NCBI GenBank assembly: GCA_005804965.1 | Contig: SYOC01000266.1 | Coordinates: 1 to 57,687 of the forward strand | DNA: 57,687 bases | Origin: Pseudomonadota bacterium | GTDB taxonomy: Bacteria > Desulfobacterota > Binatia > Bin18 | Direction of reading: 5' to 3' | Shown: in pieces, positions 1-9,966 of the stretch | How the letters are laid out: every line of letters starts with the position of its first letter | Position numbering within the stretch: position 1 is the stretch's first letter | Translations under genes and position numbers: made by a program | The notes under the pieces: model-generated | Database searches by the model: none | The model's input: the letters and a program-made list of their open reading frames with translations, nothing else | Told to the model about the DNA's origin: nothing

Positions 1-198
1 AGATCATTGCAAATAATGCCAGAGGTCGGACTCACGCTCACACCATTTCAGGAACGCATTCAGACGTGGTGTGAGCAGGATCTTCAACGACACGTCGAAC
101 GAGCTACCTCGGCGCAACTTCAGCAGACGGCAGGACTGAAAGACTTTGTGATCGGAGGGCCAATTGGTGCAGCGCTCGCAGAATTGTACAGGGCCTGA
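1..198 (+). CDS. 3' end of a truncated hypothetical CDS (open from the window edge)
   Basis: Frame +1 is open from base 1 (RSLQIMPEVGLTLTPF...ALAELYRA*); no recognised motif. Confidence 0.25.
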   Translation, partial: RSLQIMPEVGLTLTPFQERIQTWCEQDLQRHVERATSAQLQQTAGLKDFVIGGPIGAALAELYRA

Positions 199-275
199 GT
201 GCAATAGGTCTTTTCCGACTCAACGAAACAGGAGACGAAGAAAGGCGAAAAGGACACGGGTTGAAAGTCGTGAGG

Positions 276-321
276 AGATTCGTAATCAGTAGGTCGTCGG
301 TTCGACTCCGATGGGTGGCTT
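276..321 (+). tRNA. 3' fragment of a tRNA-Thr(CGU)-like gene (truncated; 5' half absent)
   Basis: Anticodon loop TTCGTAA with 3' stem TCAG, variable loop AGGTC, T-arm GTCGG-TTCGACT-CCGAT, acceptor 3' strand GGGTGGC. The upstream bases do not supply the D-arm, 5' acceptor strand or full 5' anticodon stem. Confidence 0.6.
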
Positions 322-328
322 CCTCGTA

Positions 329-356
329 AGCCTCTGAAATATCAGAGGCTTTTTTG
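329..356 (+). terminator. Rho-independent terminator downstream of the tRNA fragment
   Basis: Perfect 9-bp stem AGCCTCTGA-AATA-TCAGAGGCT followed by TTTTTG. Confidence 0.8.
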
Positions 357-450
357 CTTTTGGGGTGAGTAAATAATTTTCCTGCACCCACAGGGGGCAG
401 GGAGGGGGCAGCCCTTCCCCGAGTATCTTAGGAACATCAGTAACTGCCAC

Positions 451-762
451 CTAGAGGTCGATCATCTTCCGATAGTGCGCGAGCGCTTGCGTGCGCGTGG
501 AGGTGCAGGCTACCGCCTGCTTCCAGATGGGATAGCGGTCTTTCATGCAGGTCGCACAAGGGCGATACCCCGCAGCAATCGCGGTAGCTTCATCGGCAAA
601 GAACACGCGATGTTTGACGTAATAGCCCTTGGCGATCCATAGCTGCGCACTACGACAGTCCATGCGGCCGTAGCCCTTGCCACCGCGATGGCCGCCGAAG
701 GTGCCTCGAGTAGCACTGTCATACAACTTTCCATCCGGCCCCATCAGTTTGTACAGCTTCAT
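451..762 (-). CDS. Stand-alone Ada-type metal-binding domain protein
   Basis: 103 aa with YYVKHRVFFADEATAIAAGYRPCATCMKDRYPIWKQ, resembling the Ada N-terminal Zn/methylphosphotriester domain. Confidence 0.6.
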   Translation of the reverse strand: MKLYKLMGPDGKLYDSATRGTFGGHRGGKGYGRMDCRSAQLWIAKGYYVKHRVFFADEATAIAAGYRPCATCMKDRYPIWKQAVACTSTRTQALAHYRKMIDL

Positions 763-1264
763 TGGTGACTTGTACCCCTTCGTGTTGGAGTAGCCAGCGC
801 TTCCGTTCCAACCCGCCAGCGTAGCCAGTCAGAGCGCCATTCATTCCTACGAGGCGATGACAGGGAATAACAATGGCAATCGGATTGAGGGCATTGGTCA
901 TGCCGACGGCACGATAAGCGGTCGGCCTTTTCAACTGTGCCGCTACCTCGCTATATGTGCGCACTGCGCCAACTGGGATTGTGCGCAACGCCGACCACAC
1001 CTGCTGTTGAAAATCCGTCCCTCCCGGGTTGGCAGGAATATCGTCTATACTGGCAACGTCGCCGGCAAGATAGGCACAGATCGCTGTGCTGAATCCTTGT
1101 GGATCGACCATCTCTTGCCATTGCACATCAGTGTAGCGGCGTTTTAAGAGCGTCAGCATGCGGGTTTCGCAGTCGGCATAATCGAGCGCACAAAGCCGCT
1201 GACCGTCGGAGACTACAAGGAGCTTTCCCAACGCTGAGTCGATGCGGTCGATCAAGAGTTCCAT
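719..1264 (-). CDS. ogt: Methylated-DNA-[protein]-cysteine S-methyltransferase
   Basis: IVIPCHRLVGMNGALTGYAGGLERKRWLLQHE contains the PCHR active site of the Ogt/MGMT family. Confidence 0.93.
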   Translation of the reverse strand: MELLIDRIDSALGKLLVVSDGQRLCALDYADCETRMLTLLKRRYTDVQWQEMVDPQGFSTAICAYLAGDVASIDDIPANPGGTDFQQQVWSALRTIPVGAVRTYSEVAAQLKRPTAYRAVGMTNALNPIAIVIPCHRLVGMNGALTGYAGGLERKRWLLQHEGVQVTNEAVQTDGAGWKVV

Positions 1265-1410
1265 AGTGTCATTCCTCTACCTTTGTCTTGCGTTCTCTCT
1301 TGTGAGGAAGACACTACAGAGGGGAGCTTGTGAAAAGAGAGGGGAAGGAGGCAGGCCATGCACATTACGTCTGATTGCTTGTGCAACCTCTTTCCTCCGG
1401 CCTCTCTGGG

Positions 1411-1740
1411 TTACTCCACGCGCCGCATAGTAAACCGATTGATGTCGTAGCCGTCGAGAACCGCCGGTTGCCCAAATAATTCAATTGCCGGAGCAACCTC
1501 GGCCAAAGACAAGGTGAGGCAAAATAACCGTTGGGCGTCCTCCGGCATGTTGTCCAAGGGGAATTGTTCGACGTAAGAGAGGATGGCTTCCGTCCGGATC
1601 AACAGCGCGTCGTAGAACGCTTGAATCTCCGCCATAGTGCTGGTTTGGCGTTTATTGCTCCGTTCTTGTTCGGTCGCGAGCGCCCATGGGAGCCATTGTT
1701 CTAGGTCGCGAAAAGCTTTAGGTAATGTTGACTCAGGCAT
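1411..1740 (-). CDS. Hypothetical small protein overlapping the 3' end of the Rieske gene
   Basis: ATG at 1740 overlaps the TGA at 1733-1735 of the upstream Rieske CDS, suggesting translational coupling. Confidence 0.6.
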   Translation of the reverse strand: MPESTLPKAFRDLEQWLPWALATEQERSNKRQTSTMAEIQAFYDALLIRTEAILSYVEQFPLDNMPEDAQRLFCLTLSLAEVAPAIELFGQPAVLDGYDINRFTMRRVE

Positions 1741-3031
1741 GGGCAGTCTCTTTTCCGTTGGTGAGGAACATCGTCTCAACCGGATGGCCGGTAATCATTT
1801 GCTCGACAACGTGGTGACTATGGCGCACCAGAAGCTCTTCATCGTGCAGGACAAAGGATTTCTTCGCACCTGAGGAGAGCACCGACTGGCTCTCCTCAAA
1901 AGTGCGACCATCTTCGAGGATAACGTCGCGGAAGAGGACATGTCCGTATTCTTGGCTGAAACGCTGCCCGGGAGTTTTCGCTCTCGGGAAGTATTGCGTA
2001 GACGTCCAGACCGTTCGGTCCACCGCGACCGGCCAGAATTGATGGGTGAAGTACGAGCCTTCAGACACATCGACAAAAAAGCAGGGGAAGATGGTGTTGA
2101 GATCAAGTGTCCACGTTTTGTCGCGCAGAGGATTCACTCCGGCAGGCAGATTGCCCAGTGAAAAATCCTGGCGAATAAGAAAAGCGCCATAACGAAAGGC
2201 CAATGCTGCGACCGGGCTTGGCTTGAGGTCGGCGTTCCCAAACAAGGAAGCACGAGCATGGCGTGGGAACAATTGCATATGTAGGGCATGGGCGTAGGGA
2301 TTGGCCTTACTCGTGAATGAGTCAGGAACGGAGCGACGATGCAGAAACGGAACGTGATAAATTTCCTGAAAAGCGTCTTTGACCACTTTCCAATTGGCCT
2401 TCACTTCTGTTGTCCATGAGGCGCTGGTCGTTGAAAACTCGGCAAATGGATAGCCATGCAGGCTCGTGCCCACTTCCCCTAAGTATTCGGACAAAGTTTC
2501 TTGAGGGCTGGGGTCAACGTTAATAAAGATAAATCCCTCCCACACATCGACGGCTACGGGAGTCAGCCCCAGCTCATCTTTCTTGAGATCGAAGAAACTC
2601 TCTTCATCTGGGACATAGCGCAGCTTGCCGTCGAGCGCGTACGACCAATTGTGAAACTTGCAGGTGAACACTTGGCATGTACCCTGATTGTCCCACACAA
2701 CTTTGTTGCCACGGTGGGAACAGATGTTGTGAAAAGCATGGATGTTCCCATCTTTCGCGCGTACGACGATGATGGAGGTCTGACACATCGCGAGATCTTG
2801 CACGAAATAATCCCCGGGTTTGGGAAGTTGCTCGACCCGGCCCACGTTCAACCAGACTTTTTTGAAGATACGCTCCCGCTCAAGTTGAAATTGTTCTTCT
2901 GAAATAAAGACATTGGCAGGCAAGGGACCTTTGCCCAGGTGAGGGTATTTGTCGTGCCATTTGGTGCCATTGGCCTTGCCATTTGTTACTGTGGTTGTCG
3001 AACCATTGGTTGCCATTGCCGTCATAGTCAT
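1733..3031 (-). CDS. Aromatic-ring-hydroxylating (Rieske) oxygenase alpha subunit-like
   Basis: Rieske motif CSHRGNKVVWDNQGTCQVFTCKFHNWSY and mononuclear iron motif DAFQEIYHVPFLHR. Confidence 0.92.
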   Translation of the reverse strand: MTMTAMATNGSTTTVTNGKANGTKWHDKYPHLGKGPLPANVFISEEQFQLERERIFKKVWLNVGRVEQLPKPGDYFVQDLAMCQTSIIVVRAKDGNIHAFHNICSHRGNKVVWDNQGTCQVFTCKFHNWSYALDGKLRYVPDEESFFDLKKDELGLTPVAVDVWEGFIFINVDPSPQETLSEYLGEVGTSLHGYPFAEFSTTSASWTTEVKANWKVVKDAFQEIYHVPFLHRRSVPDSFTSKANPYAHALHMQLFPRHARASLFGNADLKPSPVAALAFRYGAFLIRQDFSLGNLPAGVNPLRDKTWTLDLNTIFPCFFVDVSEGSYFTHQFWPVAVDRTVWTSTQYFPRAKTPGQRFSQEYGHVLFRDVILEDGRTFEESQSVLSSGAKKSFVLHDEELLVRHSHHVVEQMITGHPVETMFLTNGKETAHA

Positions 3032-3107
3032 TCCTCCTGAATGCGTTTCTCCTCAATTCCTCGCAGTCCTCAGCCGCACAATGTTCAGCACTCTATAAGC
3101 CTGGACA

Positions 3108-4046
3108 GTGCTGTCAATGGAGCAGAGGCAGCGGCCTGTGTGGCTGGATATGGGAACGTCGGGCGTTCATTCAAAAGCTTGCACACTCCAAGGCATTGAG
3201 GTACGAAAAATGCCGTTCGAGTTTCCTGCCAACTTTCAGATGCACTGGCATGCGGATGATCCGGCATTGAGTCAGTTGATTAACGGCACGTCGGTCCTAC
3301 TCCCATACATGGAACCCTTCATCATCGACGCGATACGCGATGCGACGAAACTCGTCACCGACCCAGCCCTCCAGCAAGAAGCCAAGGCGTGGATTGGTCA
3401 GGAAGCGCAGCACTTCATGCAGCACCGTCGCTTCAACGAAGTCCTGATTGCCAAGGGCTATCCCCAACTGCGCGAGCGCGAGAAGGAAATCGAGCACGAG
3501 TACGAAGAACTACGTAAACGCTCGTTGAAGTATCAAGTGGCGTATACGGCAGGATTCGAGACCATCGCACTTGCGACTGCCCACGCCATCATTGCTGATC
3601 GCGCACATCTGTTCCGCGGGGCTGATCTAGCGATCGCTTCATTGTGGCTCTGGCATGTGGTGGAGGAGATTGAACATAAAAATGTCGCCTTCGATGTGTA
3701 CCAGCATGTGTACGGTGAGTATTGGTATCGCGTGTATGGCATGGTTGCCGCGATGATTCATCTCTTCCAGATGGTGCGTGGCTCGTACATGGTGTTGCTG
3801 AAGGCGGACGGCTTATGGGGAAAGTGGAAGACGCATTGGGCGATCAAGAAATTTACGGTGCGCTTCTTTGGCGCGTCGCTGCTGGGCATCCTCCGCCATG
3901 CCTTGCCGTGGCATCATCCATCACATGTCGCCAACCCGGCATGGATGAAAGAGTGGGTAGCGCTGCACGATACCGGTGTAAGAGGCTTAGCCAAGCTTGA
4001 TACGGGGAGGCTGCAACGGTCACCAGCGGAGATGGTGTCCGCATGA
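3108..4046 (+). CDS. Metal-dependent hydrolase (PF10118-like)
   Basis: EAQHFMQHRRFNE and WLWHVVEEIEHKNVAFDVY motifs; start (GTG) uncertain. Confidence 0.78.
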   Translation: MLSMEQRQRPVWLDMGTSGVHSKACTLQGIEVRKMPFEFPANFQMHWHADDPALSQLINGTSVLLPYMEPFIIDAIRDATKLVTDPALQQEAKAWIGQEAQHFMQHRRFNEVLIAKGYPQLREREKEIEHEYEELRKRSLKYQVAYTAGFETIALATAHAIIADRAHLFRGADLAIASLWLWHVVEEIEHKNVAFDVYQHVYGEYWYRVYGMVAAMIHLFQMVRGSYMVLLKADGLWGKWKTHWAIKKFTVRFFGASLLGILRHALPWHHPSHVANPAWMKEWVALHDTGVRGLAKLDTGRLQRSPAEMVSA

Positions 4047-4091
4047 GATGAGGACAGCAGCAAGGGAATTCAGAGAGAAGGAAATATAACT

Positions 4092-5822
4092 ATGCATGAT
4101 CTGATCGTGACCGGTGGAACTATCGTTGATGGAACTGGCAAACCAACCTTCACTGGCGATGTCGCCGTAACCAATGGTCGTATCTCTGGAGTTGGCAAAG
4201 ACCTCGGCGCGACGCGGCACACGATCAAGGCTGACGGACTGCTCGTGACTCCAGGCTGGGTCGATGTACACACGCACTATGATGGCCAAGCGGTGTGGGA
4301 CCCGATGCTTGCGCCGTCATTGTGGCATGGCGTGACTACCGTGGTGATGGGGAACTGTGGAGTTGGATTTGCTCCGGTGCATCCGAATCGCCGCGAGTAT
4401 CTCATCACCATGATGGAAAGCGTCGAAGATATTCCACGCCAATCCTTGTCTGCGGGGATTAACTGGCAATGGGAAACGTTTCCGGAATACCTTGATGCAC
4501 TCGCCTCGATCCCACGTACCCTTGATGTTGGCACGCAAGTCCCACATGCGCCGTTACGGCTGTATGTTATGGGCGAACGTGGTGCGAGCAACGAGATTGC
4601 GACCCCAGAGGACATTGAGCGAATGGCGGCAATCACCCGTGCAGCAATTGAAGCCGGAGCGTTGGGGTTCTCGACCTCGCGTACGATGGTGCATGCGACA
4701 CCCGAAGGCATACCGATTCCGGGCACATTTGCTGCTGAAGACGAATTGGTGGGCATCGCCCGTGGCATTGCGCAAGCCGGACGCGGACTCATGGAAGTTG
4801 TGACTGACGCAGTACTCGGACAGAATGTCGACCGAGAATTTGCCTGGATGCAACGCGCGGCGGCCACTGGTTGCCCGATTACGTTCTTGCTGGCGCAAGC
4901 GAATCCGTTGCCGCAGGTGTGGCGCGATCTGCTGCAACGTTGCGAGGCTTCCACACGCGCGGGTCAACGCATCATTCCTCAGGTGTTTGCCCGGCCGGTT
5001 TCCATTCTCTTCAGTTTCCAAGGCGAACATCCCTTTCAATACATGCCGAGCTATGCGCCGCTTAAAGATCTGCCCCATGCCGAGAAAATGCAGGCGCTGC
5101 GGAATCCTGACGTGCGTCGGCGTCTCCTGCAAGAGGAAGACCCAACTACCGCAGGCATATCGCTGCTCTACAAACAGGCGTCAACCTGGCAGATGACGTT
5201 TCCCATGGGCCAACCACTCAACTACTTTCCTGATCCACAGCACAACGTCGCCACGATTGCCGCACGCCGGGGCTGCACTCCCAAAGAAGCCGTGTATGAC
5301 TTGTTGTTAGAGAATGACGGTCGCGCATTCTTGATGTACACGATTGCTGGGTACGCGGAAGCGAGCCGCGAGCCGCTGTATGAGATGCTGACCCACCCAA
5401 TGACAGTGATGGGTGGCAGCGACTCCGGAGCACACATGCGCTTTATCTGCGACGGTAGTGCGCAGACGTTTATGCTCACCAATTGGGTGCGTGATTGCGC
5501 ACGGGAGGATCGCTATCATTTGCCGATCGAGTTTGTTGTCAAGAAACAGAGCCAGGACACTGCACGGTTGTTCGGCATGTATGATCGCGGCACCCTGGAG
5601 CCTGGCATGAAAGCTGACCTCAACTTGATTGACCTCAACGCGCTCGGCATTGAAACCCCAACTATGATCAACGACTTACCTGCGGGGATGCCGCGGCTAA
5701 TGCAAAAAGCGCAGGGCTACGTGGCGACGGTCGTGAGCGGCGAAGTGATACAAGAAAACGGCACAGCCACTGACGCACGTCCTGGCAAAGTGGTGCGTGG
5801 TACTGAGAGGCCATTACTGTAA
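4092..5822 (+). CDS. Amidohydrolase / N-acyl-D-amino-acid deacylase family
   Basis: MHDLIVTGGTIVDGTG..., TPGWVDVHTHYDGQ, MGNCGVGFAPV, GGSDSGAH. Confidence 0.9.
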   Translation: MHDLIVTGGTIVDGTGKPTFTGDVAVTNGRISGVGKDLGATRHTIKADGLLVTPGWVDVHTHYDGQAVWDPMLAPSLWHGVTTVVMGNCGVGFAPVHPNRREYLITMMESVEDIPRQSLSAGINWQWETFPEYLDALASIPRTLDVGTQVPHAPLRLYVMGERGASNEIATPEDIERMAAITRAAIEAGALGFSTSRTMVHATPEGIPIPGTFAAEDELVGIARGIAQAGRGLMEVVTDAVLGQNVDREFAWMQRAAATGCPITFLLAQANPLPQVWRDLLQRCEASTRAGQRIIPQVFARPVSILFSFQGEHPFQYMPSYAPLKDLPHAEKMQALRNPDVRRRLLQEEDPTTAGISLLYKQASTWQMTFPMGQPLNYFPDPQHNVATIAARRGCTPKEAVYDLLLENDGRAFLMYTIAGYAEASREPLYEMLTHPMTVMGGSDSGAHMRFICDGSAQTFMLTNWVRDCAREDRYHLPIEFVVKKQSQDTARLFGMYDRGTLEPGMKADLNLIDLNALGIETPTMINDLPAGMPRLMQKAQGYVATVVSGEVIQENGTATDARPGKVVRGTERPLL

Positions 5823-5847
5823 AACAATTATACATAAGGGGCGAACG

Positions 5848-6495
5848 ATGATCATTATTCATCACCTTGGTGTGTCGCAGTCGGATCGTATTGTCTGGCT
5901 GATGGAAGAATTGAACTTGCCTTATCAACTGAAGTGGTACAATCGTAAAGCTGATCAGTTAGCGCCGGATGACTATCTCGCGCTTCATCCAGCGGCGACC
6001 GCGCCCGTGATTCAGGACGGCGATGTCATGCTCGCCGAATCGGGAGCGATCGTCGAATATGTCTGTCACCGCTATGCCAGCGGCAAGCTGACGGTTGGCC
6101 CAGCTCAGCCGAACTATGCAGAGTATTTGTACTGGATGCATTTCAACAACAACGTGCAGGGGTTGTTTTTTGCGAAGTTGGCGCTTGGGGCCAAGGCCAG
6201 TAGCCCGGAAGCGGAAATGATCGGGAAGGCGATCAAACGCCGGGAAGACAGCTACTTTCGCTATCTTGACCAACGACTTAGCGTGTCGCCCTATCTCGCA
6301 GGTCCTGAGTTTACGTGCGCCGATGTGATGGTGATATTCAACCTCACCTCGCTACCGTTGTTTGGGGGCCGGACCATCCAGGATTTGCCAAATGCCAAGG
6401 CGTACGTGCAACGCATTGGGGAGCGGCCAGCCTATAGAAAAGCCATGCAAATTGCCGGACCCACAGCAGCGCCGCCCGCTGCAACGCGGAGTTAG
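5848..6495 (+). CDS. Glutathione S-transferase family protein
   Basis: N-terminal thioredoxin fold ...LNLPYQLKWY...HPAATAPVIQDGDVMLAESGAIVEYV. Confidence 0.88.
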   Translation: MIIIHHLGVSQSDRIVWLMEELNLPYQLKWYNRKADQLAPDDYLALHPAATAPVIQDGDVMLAESGAIVEYVCHRYASGKLTVGPAQPNYAEYLYWMHFNNNVQGLFFAKLALGAKASSPEAEMIGKAIKRREDSYFRYLDQRLSVSPYLAGPEFTCADVMVIFNLTSLPLFGGRTIQDLPNAKAYVQRIGERPAYRKAMQIAGPTAAPPAATRS

Positions 6496-6899
6496 AGGGT
6501 TGCAAATTCCAATCTCCGAATGTGCGCAACCACAATGGGCATGAACAGCATCGCAATTAGTCCAAGCCCCATAAGCCCACCTCGTGACAAATCATAGTCC
6601 TCGATAAGGCGCGACCAATCGTACCCGAAGACCATGCGACCAAGTACCAGCTCAAAGGCAATAGTAAGCGCGACCCAAAGCCCACCTACCGCCAAGAGTG
6701 ATCTGCGGCTGCGGGCCGAGAGCCATCGCACAGTGACTAGCGTGACAAGGAATATGAGCAGCGTACCTGAGAAGACCGCGACGCGTCGCGCTGGAAAGTC
6801 ACCAATCGCCGGGACCAAGAGTAACTGCCGCAACGTGCCATGGATGGACTCAACGGCGATGATGACTAGCCACACCGCGACAGCGCGAAACCATGGCAT
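6492..6899 (-). CDS. Hypothetical integral membrane protein
   Basis: About four hydrophobic helices; no recognised domain. Confidence 0.55.
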   Translation of the reverse strand: MPWFRAVAVWLVIIAVESIHGTLRQLLLVPAIGDFPARRVAVFSGTLLIFLVTLVTVRWLSARSRRSLLAVGGLWVALTIAFELVLGRMVFGYDWSRLIEDYDLSRGGLMGLGLIAMLFMPIVVAHIRRLEFATL

Positions 6900-6917
6900 G
6901 ATGCTGCTCGCCGCCCT

Positions 6918-7565
6918 CTATCGCGTGCGCGGCACCTGTGCGGCTTTCGCCCGATCGACGACCTGCCACAAATACCATGCCGCCGCCGTACGATAGGGCC
7001 GCCAGCGTTCACCGTGCTGAAGGAGTTCTTTTGGTTTCGGTAGTGAGGGCAGACCATAGGCGACACGGAAACCCTCGCGCACGCTAAAGTCATCGACTGG
7101 CAACACGTCCGGGCGTCCCAGTTGAAAGATCAACAACATCTCGACGGTCCAACGGCCGATACCACGAATTTGCGTCAGACGCGCGACAATGGCGTCATCA
7201 TCGAGCCTGCGGATGACACGCGCCAGCGGCACGACGCCATCCTGCGTTTTCGCCGCGAGGTCATGGAGAGCAGCGACTTTGGCACGAGAGAAGCCGACAC
7301 CGCGCAAAGCGTCTTCACTCGCGCCAAGCAACTCTGCTGGCGTCGGAAACTTTTTTCCCGGAAACAGCGCGACGAAGCGACGGAGAATGGTCTCCGCCGC
7401 CGTACCATTGAGTTGCTGATAAGCGACAGCCCGGGCCAGCGTTTCAAACGGTGGACGCCGGGCGTTAAGCTGCAACACAAACGGACCAATCTGCTTGATC
7501 AGCTTGCGCATCACAGGGTCGACTTTAGCCAAATGTTGGATGGGGTCTGTCGTATTCATCGTCAT
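6918..7565 (-). CDS. DNA-3-methyladenine glycosylase II-like (HhH-GPD)
   Basis: AVAYQQLNGTAAETI, HhH IRGIGRWTVEMLLIFQLGRPDVLPVDDFSV. Confidence 0.9.
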   Translation of the reverse strand: MTMNTTDPIQHLAKVDPVMRKLIKQIGPFVLQLNARRPPFETLARAVAYQQLNGTAAETILRRFVALFPGKKFPTPAELLGASEDALRGVGFSRAKVAALHDLAAKTQDGVVPLARVIRRLDDDAIVARLTQIRGIGRWTVEMLLIFQLGRPDVLPVDDFSVREGFRVAYGLPSLPKPKELLQHGERWRPYRTAAAWYLWQVVDRAKAAQVPRTR

Positions 7566-7593
7566 GGACGGCCCAGCAAGAATCGGTCGTTAC

Positions 7594-8409
7594 TCAAAAC
7601 ACGATGGGTAGCTCCAGATATTCACGGTAAATGAAGTCGCGATGCACCAATAACTCCGGTGACAGCGCCGCCGTCACCACCGGATTTCTTTCCGTGTAGA
7701 AAGCGCGAAACGCGGTTGCCATCGGACACAACTCCGGCGGCAGCGGTTGCACAAGCGCGGCGAATGCTGCCCAGTAGATGTCCAGCGCCGAGAGTTGATC
7801 GCCGACAAAGAACTTACTGCCTTTGGCTTGCTGCTGTTGCAGTCGCGCACCTAAGAAGCGCAGTACCTCCACCATACGGGCAGGCGCGGCCTCGGCGGCG
7901 GCGGCACTATACCCATACTTCGTTCCAAACTTGAGCCAGAAGGCGCGGGTGGGTTCGTCAACTTGCGGGTTGGTTACGGTTCCGTGAATCATGGTCAGTC
8001 GCTTGGACCAAGCAAAACCGTTTTCGCCGGCGATTTCGTTGATATAGCCGAACATGAGCGTGCGTTCTTCCATGTTGGCTGGAATGAGTGAGGGAGTCGG
8101 TTGGAGTCGTTCCGCGAGAAACAGTTGCTCGATCCAGGTTGAGCGAGGGCGTTCGTCGTTCCAGATTGCCACCGGTGCGCTGTTCTGTGCAGTCCATTCG
8201 CGTAGCTCACGGTCTGAGCCATCCTGCCCAGCGGACGCCACCGGAGTATACGGAATGTTCTTGACGTAAAAGAGGCTTTTACACGCCTCACGCCACGGGC
8301 CGGGGATGGTATGCGCCCCGAGTATGAGCCGCAAACCCGACATGTTTTTCGCCTCGGCAAGACTCACGTATTTCAACTTATAATCGTCACGACCAATTGC
8401 TGTCGCCAT
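7594..8409 (-). CDS. Glutathione S-transferase-like protein
   Basis: LILGAHTIPGPWREACKSLFYVKNIPYTPV thioredoxin-like N-terminus; C-terminal FFVGDQLSALDIYWAAF. Confidence 0.75.
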   Translation of the reverse strand: MATAIGRDDYKLKYVSLAEAKNMSGLRLILGAHTIPGPWREACKSLFYVKNIPYTPVASAGQDGSDRELREWTAQNSAPVAIWNDERPRSTWIEQLFLAERLQPTPSLIPANMEERTLMFGYINEIAGENGFAWSKRLTMIHGTVTNPQVDEPTRAFWLKFGTKYGYSAAAAEAAPARMVEVLRFLGARLQQQQAKGSKFFVGDQLSALDIYWAAFAALVQPLPPELCPMATAFRAFYTERNPVVTAALSPELLVHRDFIYREYLELPIVF

Positions 8410-8545
8410 CGGATCCTCCTCCATCTACTTCAGTGTTCTGCCCCGGTGCTACGCTGTCTTTCATGTAGCACCAAAACTCAATTGTTGCAGGAAGGGTCAT
8501 TGTGTCTCGGAGGGGGAAATTTCGCTCAGTGGCCAGTTCATTGAC

Positions 8546-9916
8546 TTACGCAGCTTCAGTACCGATGCGCTCATGCTCTTTCCACGGGCGCTTGTGAACC
8601 ACCACCTGAACGCCGTGTTTTGGTCGGAGCGTCACCGACGGCACGAGCGCCAGCGGGCGATCTGATACTAACGTCATGCGGTATCGTTGCCCAACCGTCG
8701 CCAATACCAGCACGGCTTCCATCATGGCGAAGTGGTTACCGATACAAATCCGCGGCCCATCCCCAAACGGAAAGTAAACGCCATGCGGCAGCCGCTTGAC
8801 CGAATCGTTCTCCCATCGTTCCGGTTTGAAGGCTTTGGGTTCATCGAACCAGCGTGGGTCACGATGCACTACCCACTGGTTCAAGTACAGTTGCGTGCCT
8901 TTGGGCACGTGGTACCCGTCAATGACGCAATCTTGAATCGCCTCGCGGCCAATGCCCCAGGCTGGCGGGTACAAGCGCATCGATTCCCGTACGACCCAGG
9001 TGGTGTAAGGAAGACGCGGAACATCGGCGGCGGTTGGGGTGCGACCATCCAATACCTGCGCCCATTCGGCTGCGAGCGCCTGCTCGGCCTTCGGATGTTG
9101 GGCGAGGAGATAGCAACAATACGACAGCGTCAACGCGGTGGTTTCGTGGCCCGCCAGTAAGAGCGTCATGACTTCGTCCCGCAGTTGTTGATCGGTCATC
9201 TGACTGTCGTCGTCATTACGAGCGGCGAGCAACCGAGACAAAAGGTCGGCTGAGGGATGTGTACTCAAGCGGTGCTGGTGAATGATGCGGTAGATGATCT
9301 GATCCAGGGTGCGCACGGCGCGGCGAAAACGAAACGCGGCAGGAGTCGGCACCCAACGATCGGGAAAGAGCCAATTCGAGAGCCCCATATCGTAGGTCAT
9401 AACCGCCTCAAGAGCAGTGCGGATGTCGTTGGCATCTGTGGCGATATCGCTATCAAAGAACGTCTTCGCGGCAATTTCGAGAGTGAGATGCATCATGTCT
9501 TGATGAAGGTCACGCCGCTGGCCGTCTTGCCAATCGTGCAGCATGCGGTCCGTGTACGCGGTCATGACTGTACCGTAGTGGTGGAGGTGGCTTGGTTGAA
9601 AAGCGGGCTGCGCCAGTCGGCGCTGTTGCCGCCAGAAATCCCCTTCGCTGGTGACTAACCCTTGCCCGAGTAGATTAGACAATCGTCGAGTGAGTTGGTC
9701 TTTGATGAAATAGCGCGGCTCGCCGCGCAACACATACGCAGTAAGGTCAGGATGATGGAGTGAGTACACCTCCATGCCTGGAAAACGCAGACGCACGACA
9801 TCTCCATAGTCGCGAGCGCATTGCGTGAACAGCGCCAAGGGATTACGCAAGAAAGGAATCAGGTTGCCAATCAACGGGTAGCCTGACGGGCCTGGGGGAA
9901 CATGCAAAGGTGCCAT
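8546..9916 (-). CDS. Cytochrome P450
   Basis: AGHETTALTLSY, ESMRLYPP, heme loop FGDGPRICIGNHFAMMEA. Confidence 0.96.
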   Translation of the reverse strand: MAPLHVPPGPSGYPLIGNLIPFLRNPLALFTQCARDYGDVVRLRFPGMEVYSLHHPDLTAYVLRGEPRYFIKDQLTRRLSNLLGQGLVTSEGDFWRQQRRLAQPAFQPSHLHHYGTVMTAYTDRMLHDWQDGQRRDLHQDMMHLTLEIAAKTFFDSDIATDANDIRTALEAVMTYDMGLSNWLFPDRWVPTPAAFRFRRAVRTLDQIIYRIIHQHRLSTHPSADLLSRLLAARNDDDSQMTDQQLRDEVMTLLLAGHETTALTLSYCCYLLAQHPKAEQALAAEWAQVLDGRTPTAADVPRLPYTTWVVRESMRLYPPAWGIGREAIQDCVIDGYHVPKGTQLYLNQWVVHRDPRWFDEPKAFKPERWENDSVKRLPHGVYFPFGDGPRICIGNHFAMMEAVLVLATVGQRYRMTLVSDRPLALVPSVTLRPKHGVQVVVHKRPWKEHERIGTEAA

Positions 9917-9966
9917 GATAAACCTCCACAGTGAGAATCCGCAGTTGTCTTTTTGAATTACATTTG

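Noticed and set aside
104-391. 95-aa minus-strand ORF containing RSRTDDLLITNLL
   Set aside because: This is the antisense translation of the tRNA 3' end, a common spurious ORF; treated as a tRNA remnant instead.
4277-4954. Long ORF antisense to the amidohydrolase
   Set aside because: Antisense ORF arising from high GC third-position bias; no motif.
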